A program made the position numbers and the translations under genes. A stretch of DNA of 64,000 bases. It comes from Actinomycetaceae bacterium. GTDB lineage: Bacteria; Actinomycetota; Actinomycetes; Actinomycetales; Actinomycetaceae. Positions within the stretch are counted from its first letter, which is position 1; each line of letters begins with the position of its first letter. The notes beneath the pieces were generated by a model, which made no database searches, was not told the DNA's origin, and worked only from the letters and a program-made list of their open reading frames with translations. The stretch spans positions 38,793 to 102,792 of the forward strand of contig JAUNKY010000001.1 of NCBI GenBank assembly GCA_030532515.1, given 5' to 3'. Shown here in pieces: positions 9,643-18,291 of this stretch.

Positions 9643-10124
9643 TACATCGCCGCCATTTCTGCTTCGCCGCGTTCAGCCAAGTAGGTACGCAGAGCGACGG
9701 CTTCGGCAGTGGGCACTCCGGGGATGGTGGCATCGGTTGAAGCGGAAGCAGTGTTGATTTTGATGTCTGCCATGCCAAATTTGCGGGCGATAGGACCTTC
9801 TGCCAAGTCAACGAACTGGATACGTCCGTAGGGAATTACGGTGAGGTGTTTGAACATGATTCCGGTGCGAATGAAGAGTTCATTCTCTCCCAGGGCGTAT
9901 TGTGTGGCTTTGACTTGGCGGTTGATTAGAACCGCTGGCCAAATGTGTAAAACAAGCATTACTGCTACGCCAATCCAGAACCAGGGCGAAAGCCAGATGG
10001 CAAGGGCTATGAAGGGAGTGGTGAATACCAATCCTGAAATTGCAGTGCCGGCCATACGCACTTTCGCTAAGGTTGGGGAAACATGGCGAAATTGCGCTTC
10101 TTGAGGCGCAAATAGGGAAGACAT
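9642..10124 (-). CDS. YdbS-like membrane protein with one PH (bPH_2) domain, copy A
   Basis: 160 residues and the first gene of the four-gene PH-domain operon. Two hydrophobic segments (about 25-70) precede the bPH_2 domain (ELFIRTGIMFKHLTVIPYGR, then IQFVDLAEGPIARKFGM). The ATG at 10124 has a good GAAAGG site about 7 bases upstream. A longer frame reaches 10211 but has no ribosome site and overlaps the promoter area of the divergent response regulator. Same length and close similarity to copy B at 7419-7901, so the S/T pair was duplicated as a unit. Confidence 0.87.
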   Translation of the reverse strand: MSSLFAPQEAQFRHVSPTLAKVRMAGTAISGLVFTTPFIALAIWLSPWFWIGVAVMLVLHIWPAVLINRQVKATQYALGENELFIRTGIMFKHLTVIPYGRIQFVDLAEGPIARKFGMADIKINTASASTDATIPGVPTAEAVALRTYLAERGEAEMAAM

Positions 10125-10283
10125 CAAAAGCCTTTCGTTGAAATTTTGTATCACCACCATTATACCTGTCACCATACAAACCTTTGGCAGTTCCCTAACA
10201 AGGGTCGACAAGTTGCTTTTCTAACCTAGCAGGCATTTTTCTTCATCCAGCCACCATCCGAAAAATTTCAAGCAAACATCCAG

Positions 10284-10318
10284 TTAACTTTCAGCTTAAT
10301 CAGTTTTATTATTGAAAT
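10284..10318 (+). promoter_or_regulatory. Predicted promoter giving a leaderless response-regulator mRNA
   Basis: TTAACT (10284-10289), a 17-base spacer, then TATTAT (10307-10312), then only six bases before the ATG at 10319. Transcription would start at or next to the A of ATG, and no Shine-Dalgarno is present. The -35/-10 match is direct sequence evidence; the start point is inferred. Confidence 0.55.
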
Positions 10319-11038
10319 ATGACACCGTATAACTCCTCTGCTCCCTCAGAAGAAGCTCGTCTACTTGTCGTTGATGATGAGCCCAATATTCGCGACCTCC
10401 TGGCCTCATCCCTGCGCTTCGCCGGTTTTGAAGTACTCGTCGCCTCAGACGGCGCCTCAGCTTTCAACCTGGCCGCAACCGAACACCCCGACCTGGTAGT
10501 CCTCGATGTCATGCTGCCCGACATGGACGGCTTCACCGTCACCCGTCGCCTACGCGACGCCGGCATCCGCATTCCCGTCCTCTTCCTCACCGCCAGAGAC
10601 GATATGCGCGACAAGATCCAAGGCCTAACCGTAGGCGGCGACGACTACGTCACCAAACCATTCGGCCTAGAAGAAGTAGTCGCCCGCATCCGCGCCATTT
10701 TGCGCCGCACCAAGGAAAGCAGTGAAAACGGAATACTCAAACTAGCCGACATCGTCATGGACGAAGACGCCTACGAAGTCCGTCGCGCCGGCCACAAGAT
10801 CGACCTCTCCCCCACCGAATTCAAACTACTGCGCTACCTGATGATTAACGAAGGACGCGTAGTCTCTAAAAACCAAATCCTCGACCACGTCTGGGAATAC
10901 GACTGGGACGGCGATTCAGCCATCGTCGAATCCTACATCTCATACCTACGTCGCAAGCTTTCAGTCCCTGGAAACTGCGGTGACTTAATCCAAACCCGCC
11001 GCGGCGTGGGCTACATGATCCGCACCCAGGAAAACTAA
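10319..11038 (+). CDS. OmpR-family response regulator
   Basis: 239 residues. The receiver domain has the acidic pair Asp19-Asp20 (VVDDEPNIRD), phospho-acceptor Asp63 (VVLDVMLPDMDG), Thr91 (LFLTARDD) and Lys113 (YVTKPFG). The C-terminal winged-helix domain has LSPTEFKLLRYLMINEGRVV and the closing RRGVGYMI. It is followed 56 bp later by its histidine kinase. The pair resembles the mycobacterial TrcRS/TcrXY/MprAB group, but I cannot name an orthologue. The target regulon is unknown; the divergent PH-domain operon is a possible target because the two share a 194-bp intergenic region. Confidence 0.95.
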   Translation: MTPYNSSAPSEEARLLVVDDEPNIRDLLASSLRFAGFEVLVASDGASAFNLAATEHPDLVVLDVMLPDMDGFTVTRRLRDAGIRIPVLFLTARDDMRDKIQGLTVGGDDYVTKPFGLEEVVARIRAILRRTKESSENGILKLADIVMDEDAYEVRRAGHKIDLSPTEFKLLRYLMINEGRVVSKNQILDHVWEYDWDGDSAIVESYISYLRRKLSVPGNCGDLIQTRRGVGYMIRTQEN

Positions 11039-11094
11039 GCTTTGGCGGCGCCCTCGGAAAAATAATCCCCCAACACTAAATCCCCTCCCAGCCC

Positions 11095-12567
11095 ATGTCT
11101 GAGCAAAAGCAGTCTTTCACCAAATCACTCTTGGCGCGGTGGAGCCAACTCTCCCTCCGCACCCGCTTAGTGACCCTCTTTACTGCCATCCTCACCATGT
11201 GTTTCATCTTCGCCATCACCGCAGTACTGGGGATTTTACAATCGCACCTAGTCAGCCAGCTGGATACGGAACTGAAACTCTCTGCCAAATCCCTGGCAGT
11301 AGAAGCCTCTTCATCGTTACTACGCAACGAATCTACAAAAATTCCCACCAACTACTACGTGCGCATCGACTCGCTGAGCGAACCCACCCAAGAGTTCATC
11401 AACCCCTCAATCGCTGAACACTACGGGCACCCCAACTCAGACACCCTCTTAGCTTTCGGTGATATCCCGGAAGATTCGATTACCGCTCCCACTTCCATCG
11501 GCTCTTCTCGCCCCGGCTCATACTGGCGCGCTGTAGCAGTGCCCATCGCCACAGCCGACGGCAAACAATTCGGCGTCGTCACAGTTGCCCTGCCAATGAC
11601 CGGCATCTCCGATACGCTCATCAACTCAGTCACCTACTTTGTAATACTTACTTTACTGGTGATTCCCCTGGGAGCCTTTGGATCCTTCGCGATGGTGCGC
11701 CACTCACTGCGCCCCCTGCGCCGCATCGAAACCGTGGCAGCCCAAATCGCTGCCGGAGACATTTCGCAGCGCATCGACATTGAAACTTCCACCACCGAAG
11801 TAGGCTCACTATCTGCTTCCCTCAACCAAATGCTCACCCAAATTGAGCAATCAATTGCCCAGCGCGACAAAGCCCGCGAGCGCATTGAACGCTTCATTTC
11901 TGACGCATCACACGAACTGCGCACCCCCCTGGCAACTTTGCAAGGCTATGCACAGCTCTACCGCATGGGCGGGGTTCGCCCCGACAACATTTCAGACGTA
12001 ATGGGGCGCTTCGAATCTGAAGCCAGCCGCATGAACAACCTGGTAGAAGATATGCTGCGGTTAGCACGCCTTGACGAACAGCGTAAAACCGTGAAAGAAC
12101 CCGTAGATCTAATCGCGCTGGCACAAACGGCCGCCCTTGACCTGCGCGCTTTAGATGCCACCCGAGAAGTCCAGGTTTTGCCGGCTCAAGCTATGAAAGA
12201 GCTGACAATCGAAGCTGATAAAGACCAAGTTACCCAGGTGCAGACCAATATCGTCAGCAACATCGTGCGCTACACCCCTGCCGGTAGCCCGGTAGAAATT
12301 CTCATCGACCGGACCGAAGATATGGCGGTAATCGAATTCCGCGACCACGGACCGGGGATTTCAGATGAGAACCAGGAGAAGGTTTTTGGACGTTTCTACC
12401 GCGTTGACAAGTCGCGTTCGCGTGAATCCGGAGGCTCTGGCCTGGGGCTTTCCATCGTTTCTTCGATTATGAGTTTGCACGGCGGAAAAGCCTCTATTTC
12501 CAGCACTTTCGGCGGAGGGGTAACCGTGCGTTTAGAGTTCCCACTTCCCACCGCAACCAAACACTAA
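11095..12567 (+). CDS. Sensor histidine kinase
   Basis: 490 residues. The first membrane helix is near 25-47, an extracellular sensor region of about 130 residues follows, then a second helix near 180-206, a HAMP linker and the HisKA domain with His273 in FISDASHELRTPLATLQGYA. The ATPase domain has an N box (TNIVSNIVRYTP, with the usual Asn), G1 (DHGPGIS), F box (VFGRFYRVDKSRSRES) and G2 (GSGLGLSIV). All catalytic elements are present. It is co-transcribed with the regulator upstream; the gap carries one copy of the dispersed CGCCCTCGG word at 11049. Confidence 0.95.
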   Translation: MSEQKQSFTKSLLARWSQLSLRTRLVTLFTAILTMCFIFAITAVLGILQSHLVSQLDTELKLSAKSLAVEASSSLLRNESTKIPTNYYVRIDSLSEPTQEFINPSIAEHYGHPNSDTLLAFGDIPEDSITAPTSIGSSRPGSYWRAVAVPIATADGKQFGVVTVALPMTGISDTLINSVTYFVILTLLVIPLGAFGSFAMVRHSLRPLRRIETVAAQIAAGDISQRIDIETSTTEVGSLSASLNQMLTQIEQSIAQRDKARERIERFISDASHELRTPLATLQGYAQLYRMGGVRPDNISDVMGRFESEASRMNNLVEDMLRLARLDEQRKTVKEPVDLIALAQTAALDLRALDATREVQVLPAQAMKELTIEADKDQVTQVQTNIVSNIVRYTPAGSPVEILIDRTEDMAVIEFRDHGPGISDENQEKVFGRFYRVDKSRSRESGGSGLGLSIVSSIMSLHGGKASISSTFGGGVTVRLEFPLPTATKH

Positions 12568-12634
12568 TGGTTAACTTCAGTTGAAACTACCCCGAAAATT
12601 CGGTTTTTGCGATGGAAAGTCATAGGATTATCCT

Positions 12635-13642
12635 GTGCAAGAGAATTTGTCGGGACGCTGCACCACCCCAGTTTGGTTACTGCGCTCCTTTGTAGACTCA
12701 ATGTTGGCTTGCGGGGCAACAGCAAGTGAAGACGCTCTTTCAATGGCCGGAGAAAAACTTCTTTTCCGGTGGGGAGCGCAACAACGCGTATTTCATAACA
12801 CCCGCTACCTGGCAGCGGTAATCACCCATATTGACGAACTCTCTGACGCTTGCCACGACCCCAACCTGCTGCGAGTAGTCGCCTGGTATATGGGGGCAGT
12901 TGAGCCAGTTTCAGTTTATTTACCCGACGCTGATTTCGCCGCGCGGATTACTCAATGCCAAGCATACTTGGAAAAATCCTGTTTAGCTTTAGGCGTTCCA
13001 ACGGCTACTTTACAGCGGCTACAAGAGCTGGTGGCCCTCACACTGTCTCACGATCCTGCGCAAAATGAAGTAGACGCAGCCGTACTAAATGACGCCGATC
13101 TGGCGGTTTTAGCTGGCACCCCTCAAGAGTATAAGAAATACCGTTTAGGGATTCGCGAAGAAAATCGGACCTTGGACGATTTCTCATACCTGCAGGCACG
13201 CCGCCGTTTCGTACAAGCCCTTTTGCGACGCAAGCATATCTTTAAATCCCCCGTCGGTGCTCAGTGGGAAGCCGGGGCCAGACAGAATCTGGAAGCTGAG
13301 TTAGAAAATCTAGATGCCGCTATCTGTCACCTGGACCCCACTTGTGAGTCAGAATTTGAATGGCAGGTTGATGAACCCACTGACCCTACGGCGACTAGTA
13401 CCGCGCTGATTTTCAAACGCTCAGCGATTAATGTCCCCGTTGAAGTAGAAGCAGAAACTACCAGCTGTGCTCTGCCGAAGTTTGTGAGCGCCGCTGAAGA
13501 AGCCTTGCCTGATGATACTTCGTCTTTAGAGTTTGAACCTACCGTTTTAGAAAAGCGTACTGCAGGGGTTGTGCGGCGGCTTTCAGCCAAGGAATTAGCG
13601 CGTCAAGCGTCGAAGCGAAAACAGCAAGAAGCTGGTGAATAA
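12635..13642 (+). CDS. Degenerate HD-family (COG4339-like) protein with C-terminal extension
   Basis: 335 residues. Residues 40-205 follow the pattern of predicted HD-superfamily phosphohydrolases of about 200 residues: an FHNTRYL segment (His54), the hydrophobic WY segment, NDADLAVLAGTPQEYKKYR and the block RRRFVQALLRRKHIF. In the family the WY/WF segment continues as HD, two metal ligands; here it reads WYMGAVE, so both His and Asp are replaced (Met86, Gly87). The protein is therefore probably not a working phosphohydrolase. The last 125 residues are acidic, low in complexity and unrecognised. The start is GTG, six bases after a TAGGAT box, possibly leaderless. Confidence 0.65.
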   Translation: MQENLSGRCTTPVWLLRSFVDSMLACGATASEDALSMAGEKLLFRWGAQQRVFHNTRYLAAVITHIDELSDACHDPNLLRVVAWYMGAVEPVSVYLPDADFAARITQCQAYLEKSCLALGVPTATLQRLQELVALTLSHDPAQNEVDAAVLNDADLAVLAGTPQEYKKYRLGIREENRTLDDFSYLQARRRFVQALLRRKHIFKSPVGAQWEAGARQNLEAELENLDAAICHLDPTCESEFEWQVDEPTDPTATSTALIFKRSAINVPVEVEAETTSCALPKFVSAAEEALPDDTSSLEFEPTVLEKRTAGVVRRLSAKELARQASKRKQQEAGE

Positions 13643-13812
13643 TACCTTTAGTGGGGACTTGTAGGGGCCAGTGCTCTAAAAGAAGCCGAAATTTGTCCCC
13701 AGGTGGATAATCGCAAAAGTTTTCCACAAGCTACCCCGCTGCCGTTCGCACCTTCCACCCCGTCTTGCCAAACTAAAAACGTTCACTCACCTAACCAAAG
13801 ATAGGAAAGAAA

Positions 13813-14100
13813 ATGAGCGTTTTTCACGTTGACATCGCCGAAGTTTCCCGCACTTCCGCATTAGTCCACGCCTCAGTTGAAAGCGTGCGTACTGAAGTTG
13901 CAAGCCTAATGGCTAACCTCACCGCCCTCGAATCATCTTGGAGCGGGCAAGCTGCCGGGCAATTCCACCAGCTCACCCAAGAATGGCAAGCTACCCAAAG
14001 CCAAGTCGAAGCTGCCTTAGATGAGATTGGCTCTCGCCTGCAAATCGCCGCGAATCAATACGCCCAAGCCGAGGCCCAAGCAACCGGACTATTCAGCTAG
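13813..14100 (+). CDS. WXG100 (ESAT-6-like) family protein
   Basis: 95 residues, the usual size for this family. Two helices are joined by a turn carrying Trp43-Ser44-Gly45. Such proteins form four-helix dimers and are exported by type VII secretion. No EccC/EssC ATPase, second WXG100 gene or other type VII component is in the window, so the export machinery must be elsewhere. A GATAGGAAAGAAA site precedes the ATG. A GC-rich copy of the dispersed CGCCCTCGA word lies inside the gene at 13923. Confidence 0.88.
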   Translation: MSVFHVDIAEVSRTSALVHASVESVRTEVASLMANLTALESSWSGQAAGQFHQLTQEWQATQSQVEAALDEIGSRLQIAANQYAQAEAQATGLFS

Positions 14101-14102
14101 TT

Positions 14103-14855
14103 TCACCAAAGCAACTCCCGGGGCGGAACCCACTGAATCGGAGTTTCGCCCTGGGACTGCAAATGCTGATTTGCCCGCGAAAAAGGAGCCGAACCAAAGA
14201 ACCCTTTACTAGCTGAAAGGGGTGAAGGGTGGGCAGATTCAATCACCAAAATATTCCCCCGCTTTGGAATCAACTTACGGAGTTTCTGCGCCTTTGCGCC
14301 CCACAGAATCACCACCAGTGGTTGAGGTCGCTTCACCAGTGCCTTAACTGCGGTTTCCGTGATCTGTTCCCAGCCTAAGTTCTCGTGAGATCCTGGGTTT
14401 CCAGCGGCGACGGTAAGGACTCGATTCAAAAGACACACCCCTTGATGTGCCCAGTCAGAAAGATCCGGACTGCGCAGATTATTTACGGTAATTCCCGGCT
14501 CATTAAGCTGCAGGTCAGCAATCAACTCTTTAAAAATATTGCGCAAGCTAGCAGGTAATTTGGCGTCTGCAGAAACAGAAAAACTCAGTCCCACTGCATT
14601 TCCCACGGTAGGATACGGGTCTTGTCCGATCAGCAGTACTTTTACTTCGTTAAACGGGTATTGAAAACAGCGCAGCACCTGTGAAGCGGCGGGCAGAATC
14701 GTTTCTCCTGCGTCTTGGCGGCATTGGATTTGTGATTCCAAAGCGCGCAGATTATCTGCTACCGGGGCCAGTGCTTGTTGCCAAGCTGGATCCATTCTGT
14801 CAAAACCGAAGTAATCATCCATATTCCCAGTGTAAAACGAGGCACACTCAATCAT
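14103..14855 (-). CDS. ung: Uracil-DNA glycosylase, family 1
   Basis: Removes uracil from DNA at the start of base-excision repair. 250 residues. The catalytic motif is VLLIGQDPYPTVGNAVGLSF, which includes the water-activating Asp, and the DNA-intercalation motif is HPSPLSASKGFFGSAPFS. The region LNRVLTVAAGNPGSHENLGW is also typical. Two starts are possible: ATG 14855, or ATG 14822 (eleven codons later), which has GGGA close upstream; the family's N-terminus varies too much to decide. The gene converges on the WXG100 gene with a 2-bp gap. Confidence 0.93.
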   Translation of the reverse strand: MIECASFYTGNMDDYFGFDRMDPAWQQALAPVADNLRALESQIQCRQDAGETILPAASQVLRCFQYPFNEVKVLLIGQDPYPTVGNAVGLSFSVSADAKLPASLRNIFKELIADLQLNEPGITVNNLRSPDLSDWAHQGVCLLNRVLTVAAGNPGSHENLGWEQITETAVKALVKRPQPLVVILWGAKAQKLRKLIPKRGNILVIESAHPSPLSASKGFFGSAPFSRANQHLQSQGETPIQWVPPRELLW

Positions 14856-14907
14856 TCGTCCGGCGTGTCAAAGCGCTGAAATGCTAAGGAAAATATAGCC
14901 TTAAAAG

Positions 14908-15570
14908 ATGAATACTCAGTATCCAGAAGATGAATTTGATGAAGCTGGTAAGCAGTACCCGGTGGGTGCTTACCGTCAAGCACCTTCAAAATGGAAGGCT
15001 GTTTTGCCTTTCTTGCTGGTGCTACTCGTGGCTCCCATCTTAGCTTGGGCCGCGGTCTCTTTACTGACCGGAGGCACTTCAAATCAAGCTACTCCTTCCG
15101 CCCCTGCCCCATCCGTACAGCAAAATCAGGATCAGGCAAACGAAAAGACGGCGGAAGAAAAAGCTGCTGAAGAAAAAGCAAAGGCTGAGAAAGAAGCAGT
15201 GGAAAAGGAAGCCGCCGAAAAGGCTAAGGCTGAGAAGGAAGCTGCTGAAAAGGCTAAGGCAGAAAAAGAAGCCGCTGAAAAAGCTGCTGCTGAAGTTAAG
15301 AAAGATGCTTCAGTCGTAGTTTTGAACGGTACGAATGTAAACGGTTTAGCCGGTGGCGCAGTTGCGAAACTCCAGGCAGCCGGATTCTCTAATCTGCGTC
15401 CCGATAACGCACAAGGCTGGCAGACGGAAGTTTCCACTGTTTACTTCCAGCCTGGCAACGAAAGTACTGCGAAGGCTGTTGGCTCAGCCCTGGGCATCAG
15501 CAATGTAGTTGAGTCAGCTGATTCTGTCGGCGCAGTGACTGTAGTTCTAAAGAACGACTACAAGCCTTAA
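14908..15570 (+). CDS. Membrane-anchored LytR_C domain protein
   Basis: 220 residues. A short cytoplasmic N-terminus and one membrane helix (about 29-54) are followed by a Ser/Pro/Gln linker, a long Lys/Glu/Ala-rich segment (about 79-131, repeats of AEKAKAEKEA type, probably a helical spacer) and a C-terminal LytR_C domain (from about 134, VVVLNGTNVNGLA). LytR_C domains accompany wall-polymer ligases, so a role at the cell envelope is likely but unproven. TATAGC ends eight bases before the ATG and no good ribosome site is present. A terminator hairpin follows. Confidence 0.82.
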   Translation: MNTQYPEDEFDEAGKQYPVGAYRQAPSKWKAVLPFLLVLLVAPILAWAAVSLLTGGTSNQATPSAPAPSVQQNQDQANEKTAEEKAAEEKAKAEKEAVEKEAAEKAKAEKEAAEKAKAEKEAAEKAAAEVKKDASVVVLNGTNVNGLAGGAVAKLQAAGFSNLRPDNAQGWQTEVSTVYFQPGNESTAKAVGSALGISNVVESADSVGAVTVVLKNDYKP

Positions 15571-15582
15571 GCATAGTTTTCC

Positions 15583-15627
15583 AATCTGTGGGGGTTACTT
15601 CTAGGAAGTGGCCCCCACAGATTTTTT
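15583..15627 (+). terminator. Terminator of the LytR_C gene
   Basis: 12-bp perfect stem AATCTGTGGGGG / CCCCCACAGATT with a 17-base loop and a T run after it. Confidence 0.9.
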
Positions 15628-15836
15628 ACGCGGTTGCTACCTGCGCCTGGGGTTATACGACATTTGGTGTTGCTGTGGACTGGGTTTTTCTTAATCTGCC
15701 GGTACTTTCCGCGGCACCCCACCTGGCTGAAATCGAATTACGTACATTTCTGCCTGGTAACGTTCGTATCCCGTTTAAAATCGGGGGTTTGAGGCTGTGT
15801 GGGGCGTCAAGCCTGCCGGTTTTGTTCCCTTTTTGA

Positions 15837-15993
15837 AACTCGTATCAAATTCGCGTTTTGATACGAGTTATCCCTGGTTTAGCCCCCGTTTTACCCATAA
15901 CTCGTATCAAAATCAGTTTTTGATACGAGTTATCCTCATTTTGCGTTGGTTTTGGGCGATAACTCGTATCAGTTTGCGATTTTGATACGAGTT
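15837..15993. repeat. Three-unit palindrome array, exact 62-bp period (array B)
   Basis: Units start at 15837, 15899 and 15961. Each is AACTCGTATCA, an 11-base variable loop (AATTCGCGTTT, AAATCAGTTTT, GTTTGCGATTT) and TGATACGAGTT, all arms perfect. The 29-base stretches between units are unrelated to each other and to those of array A at 1506-1662. Same arms, same unit number and same period as array A, 14 kb away. Confidence 0.9.
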
Positions 15994-16061
15994 TGGATTT
16001 TTCTTTGGCGGGAGCGTGGTTTAGGGCGGAGACTTGGCAGTTTGCGCAAGACTTGGGTGGT

Positions 16062-16091
16062 CCGCCCTCGTAAAAATTTTCCCGAGGGCGC
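16062..16091. repeat. Inverted pair of the CGCCCTCG dispersed word
   Basis: CGCCCTCG at 16063-16070 faces CCGAGGGCG at 16082-16090 across an A/T-rich loop, giving an 8-bp GC-rich stem. One of four such inverted pairs in the window. Confidence 0.75.
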
Positions 16092-16105
16092 CCCTGAATG
16101 CTTAA

Positions 16106-16239
16106 TTCGCATACGAAAGCCGTTTCCCGTGCGAAATAAGCCCCCAAACCCTCTCAATTCGCATACGAAAGCCGTTTCCCGTGCGAAATGAGCCCCCAAA
16201 CTCTCTCAATTCGCATACGAAACGCGTTTCCCGTGCGAA
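16106..16239. repeat. Three-unit tandem array, exact 52-bp period
   Basis: Units start at 16106, 16158 and 16210. Each has TTCGCATACGAAA, four spacer bases and TTTCCCGTGCGAA, an imperfect palindrome with 13-base arms (3 mismatches). The intervening sequence (AAGCCCCCAAACCCTCTCAA type) is also nearly conserved, unlike in arrays A and B. A diverged relative lies at 33617-33687. It sits immediately upstream of the CIRCE sites of groL. Confidence 0.88.
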
Positions 16240-16262
16240 TTGGGCACCCCTAACCTGCTCGC

Positions 16263-16289
16263 CTTGCACTCTCAGGCGGAGAGTGCCAG
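16263..16289 (+). promoter_or_regulatory. CIRCE operator 1 (HrcA site) upstream of groL
   Basis: CTTGCACTC, nine bases, GAGTGCCAG. It matches the CIRCE consensus TTAGCACTC-N9-GAGTGCTAA with the core GCACTC / GAGTGC intact. HrcA repression with heat-shock induction is expected. Confidence 0.9.
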
Positions 16290-16297
16290 AATTGGGA

Positions 16298-16324
16298 TTA
16301 GCACTCGCAACGGTAGAGTGATAA
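16298..16324 (+). promoter_or_regulatory. CIRCE operator 2 (HrcA site) upstream of groL
   Basis: TTAGCACTC, nine bases, GAGTGATAA. The left half-site is perfect and the right has one change in the core. The two CIRCE elements are 35 bp centre to centre, and ATG lies 80 bp downstream. Confidence 0.92.
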
Positions 16325-16400
16325 ACAACATAGGTTTCTGCCCGCAAACACGCGGAAAACTCGCAGAAACCCCAACCGTTACCGCGAAGGGAACAAATAA

Positions 16401-18023
<1,623 letters not shown>

Positions 18024-18034
18024 TCAGTACTTCT

Positions 18035-18072
18035 AAAAGTGGCTTCCTCGGTTCCGAGGGAGCCACTTTTTT
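18035..18072 (+). terminator. Terminator of groL
   Basis: AAAAGTGGCTTCCTCGG faces CCGAGGGAGCCACTTTT with a short loop and a T run. Confidence 0.92.
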
Positions 18073-18086
18073 ACGCCCATAACAAA

Positions 18087-18140
18087 GGTACGTGCTTGTG
18101 TTTTTCCGCGCGATAGCAAGGAAAAACACAAGCACGTACC
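18087..18140. repeat. 21-bp-stem inverted repeat built from the GGTACGTGCTTG word
   Basis: Left arm at 18087-18107 and right arm at 18120-18140 are perfect complements over 21 bases; the loop is 12 bases (GCGCGATAGCAA). The arms begin with GGTACGTGCTTGTG. A further single copy in the reverse orientation follows at 18152-18167. It lies between the convergent genes groL and glgP. The element at 25723-25783 is its close relative. Confidence 0.9.
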
Positions 18141-18206
18141 CTGGTAATTTTGCAAGCACGTACCTTTGTTTAGAAGCCGCGGACTACCAGAAAATAGCTA
18201 AAGAAA

Positions 18207-18271
18207 ACCGCCCTTGGAAAAATCGTTGGCAACCAGCAAATCCGGTACCGGACGACCTTTCCGAGGGCGGT
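18207..18271 (-). terminator. Probable glgP terminator made of an inverted pair of the dispersed CCGAGGGCG word
   Basis: ACCGCCCTTGGAAA (18207-18220) faces TTTCCGAGGGCGGT (18258-18271). Read on the minus strand it lies 20 bases after the glgP stop and ends in TTTTCTTT. One G-T type mismatch lies in the stem. Confidence 0.65.
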
Positions 18272-18291
18272 CCTTAATCTCTTAGAAGCAA

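Noticed and set aside
15588..15836. 82-residue frame after the LytR_C gene
   Set aside because: Begins inside the terminator hairpin, has no ribosome site and no family likeness.
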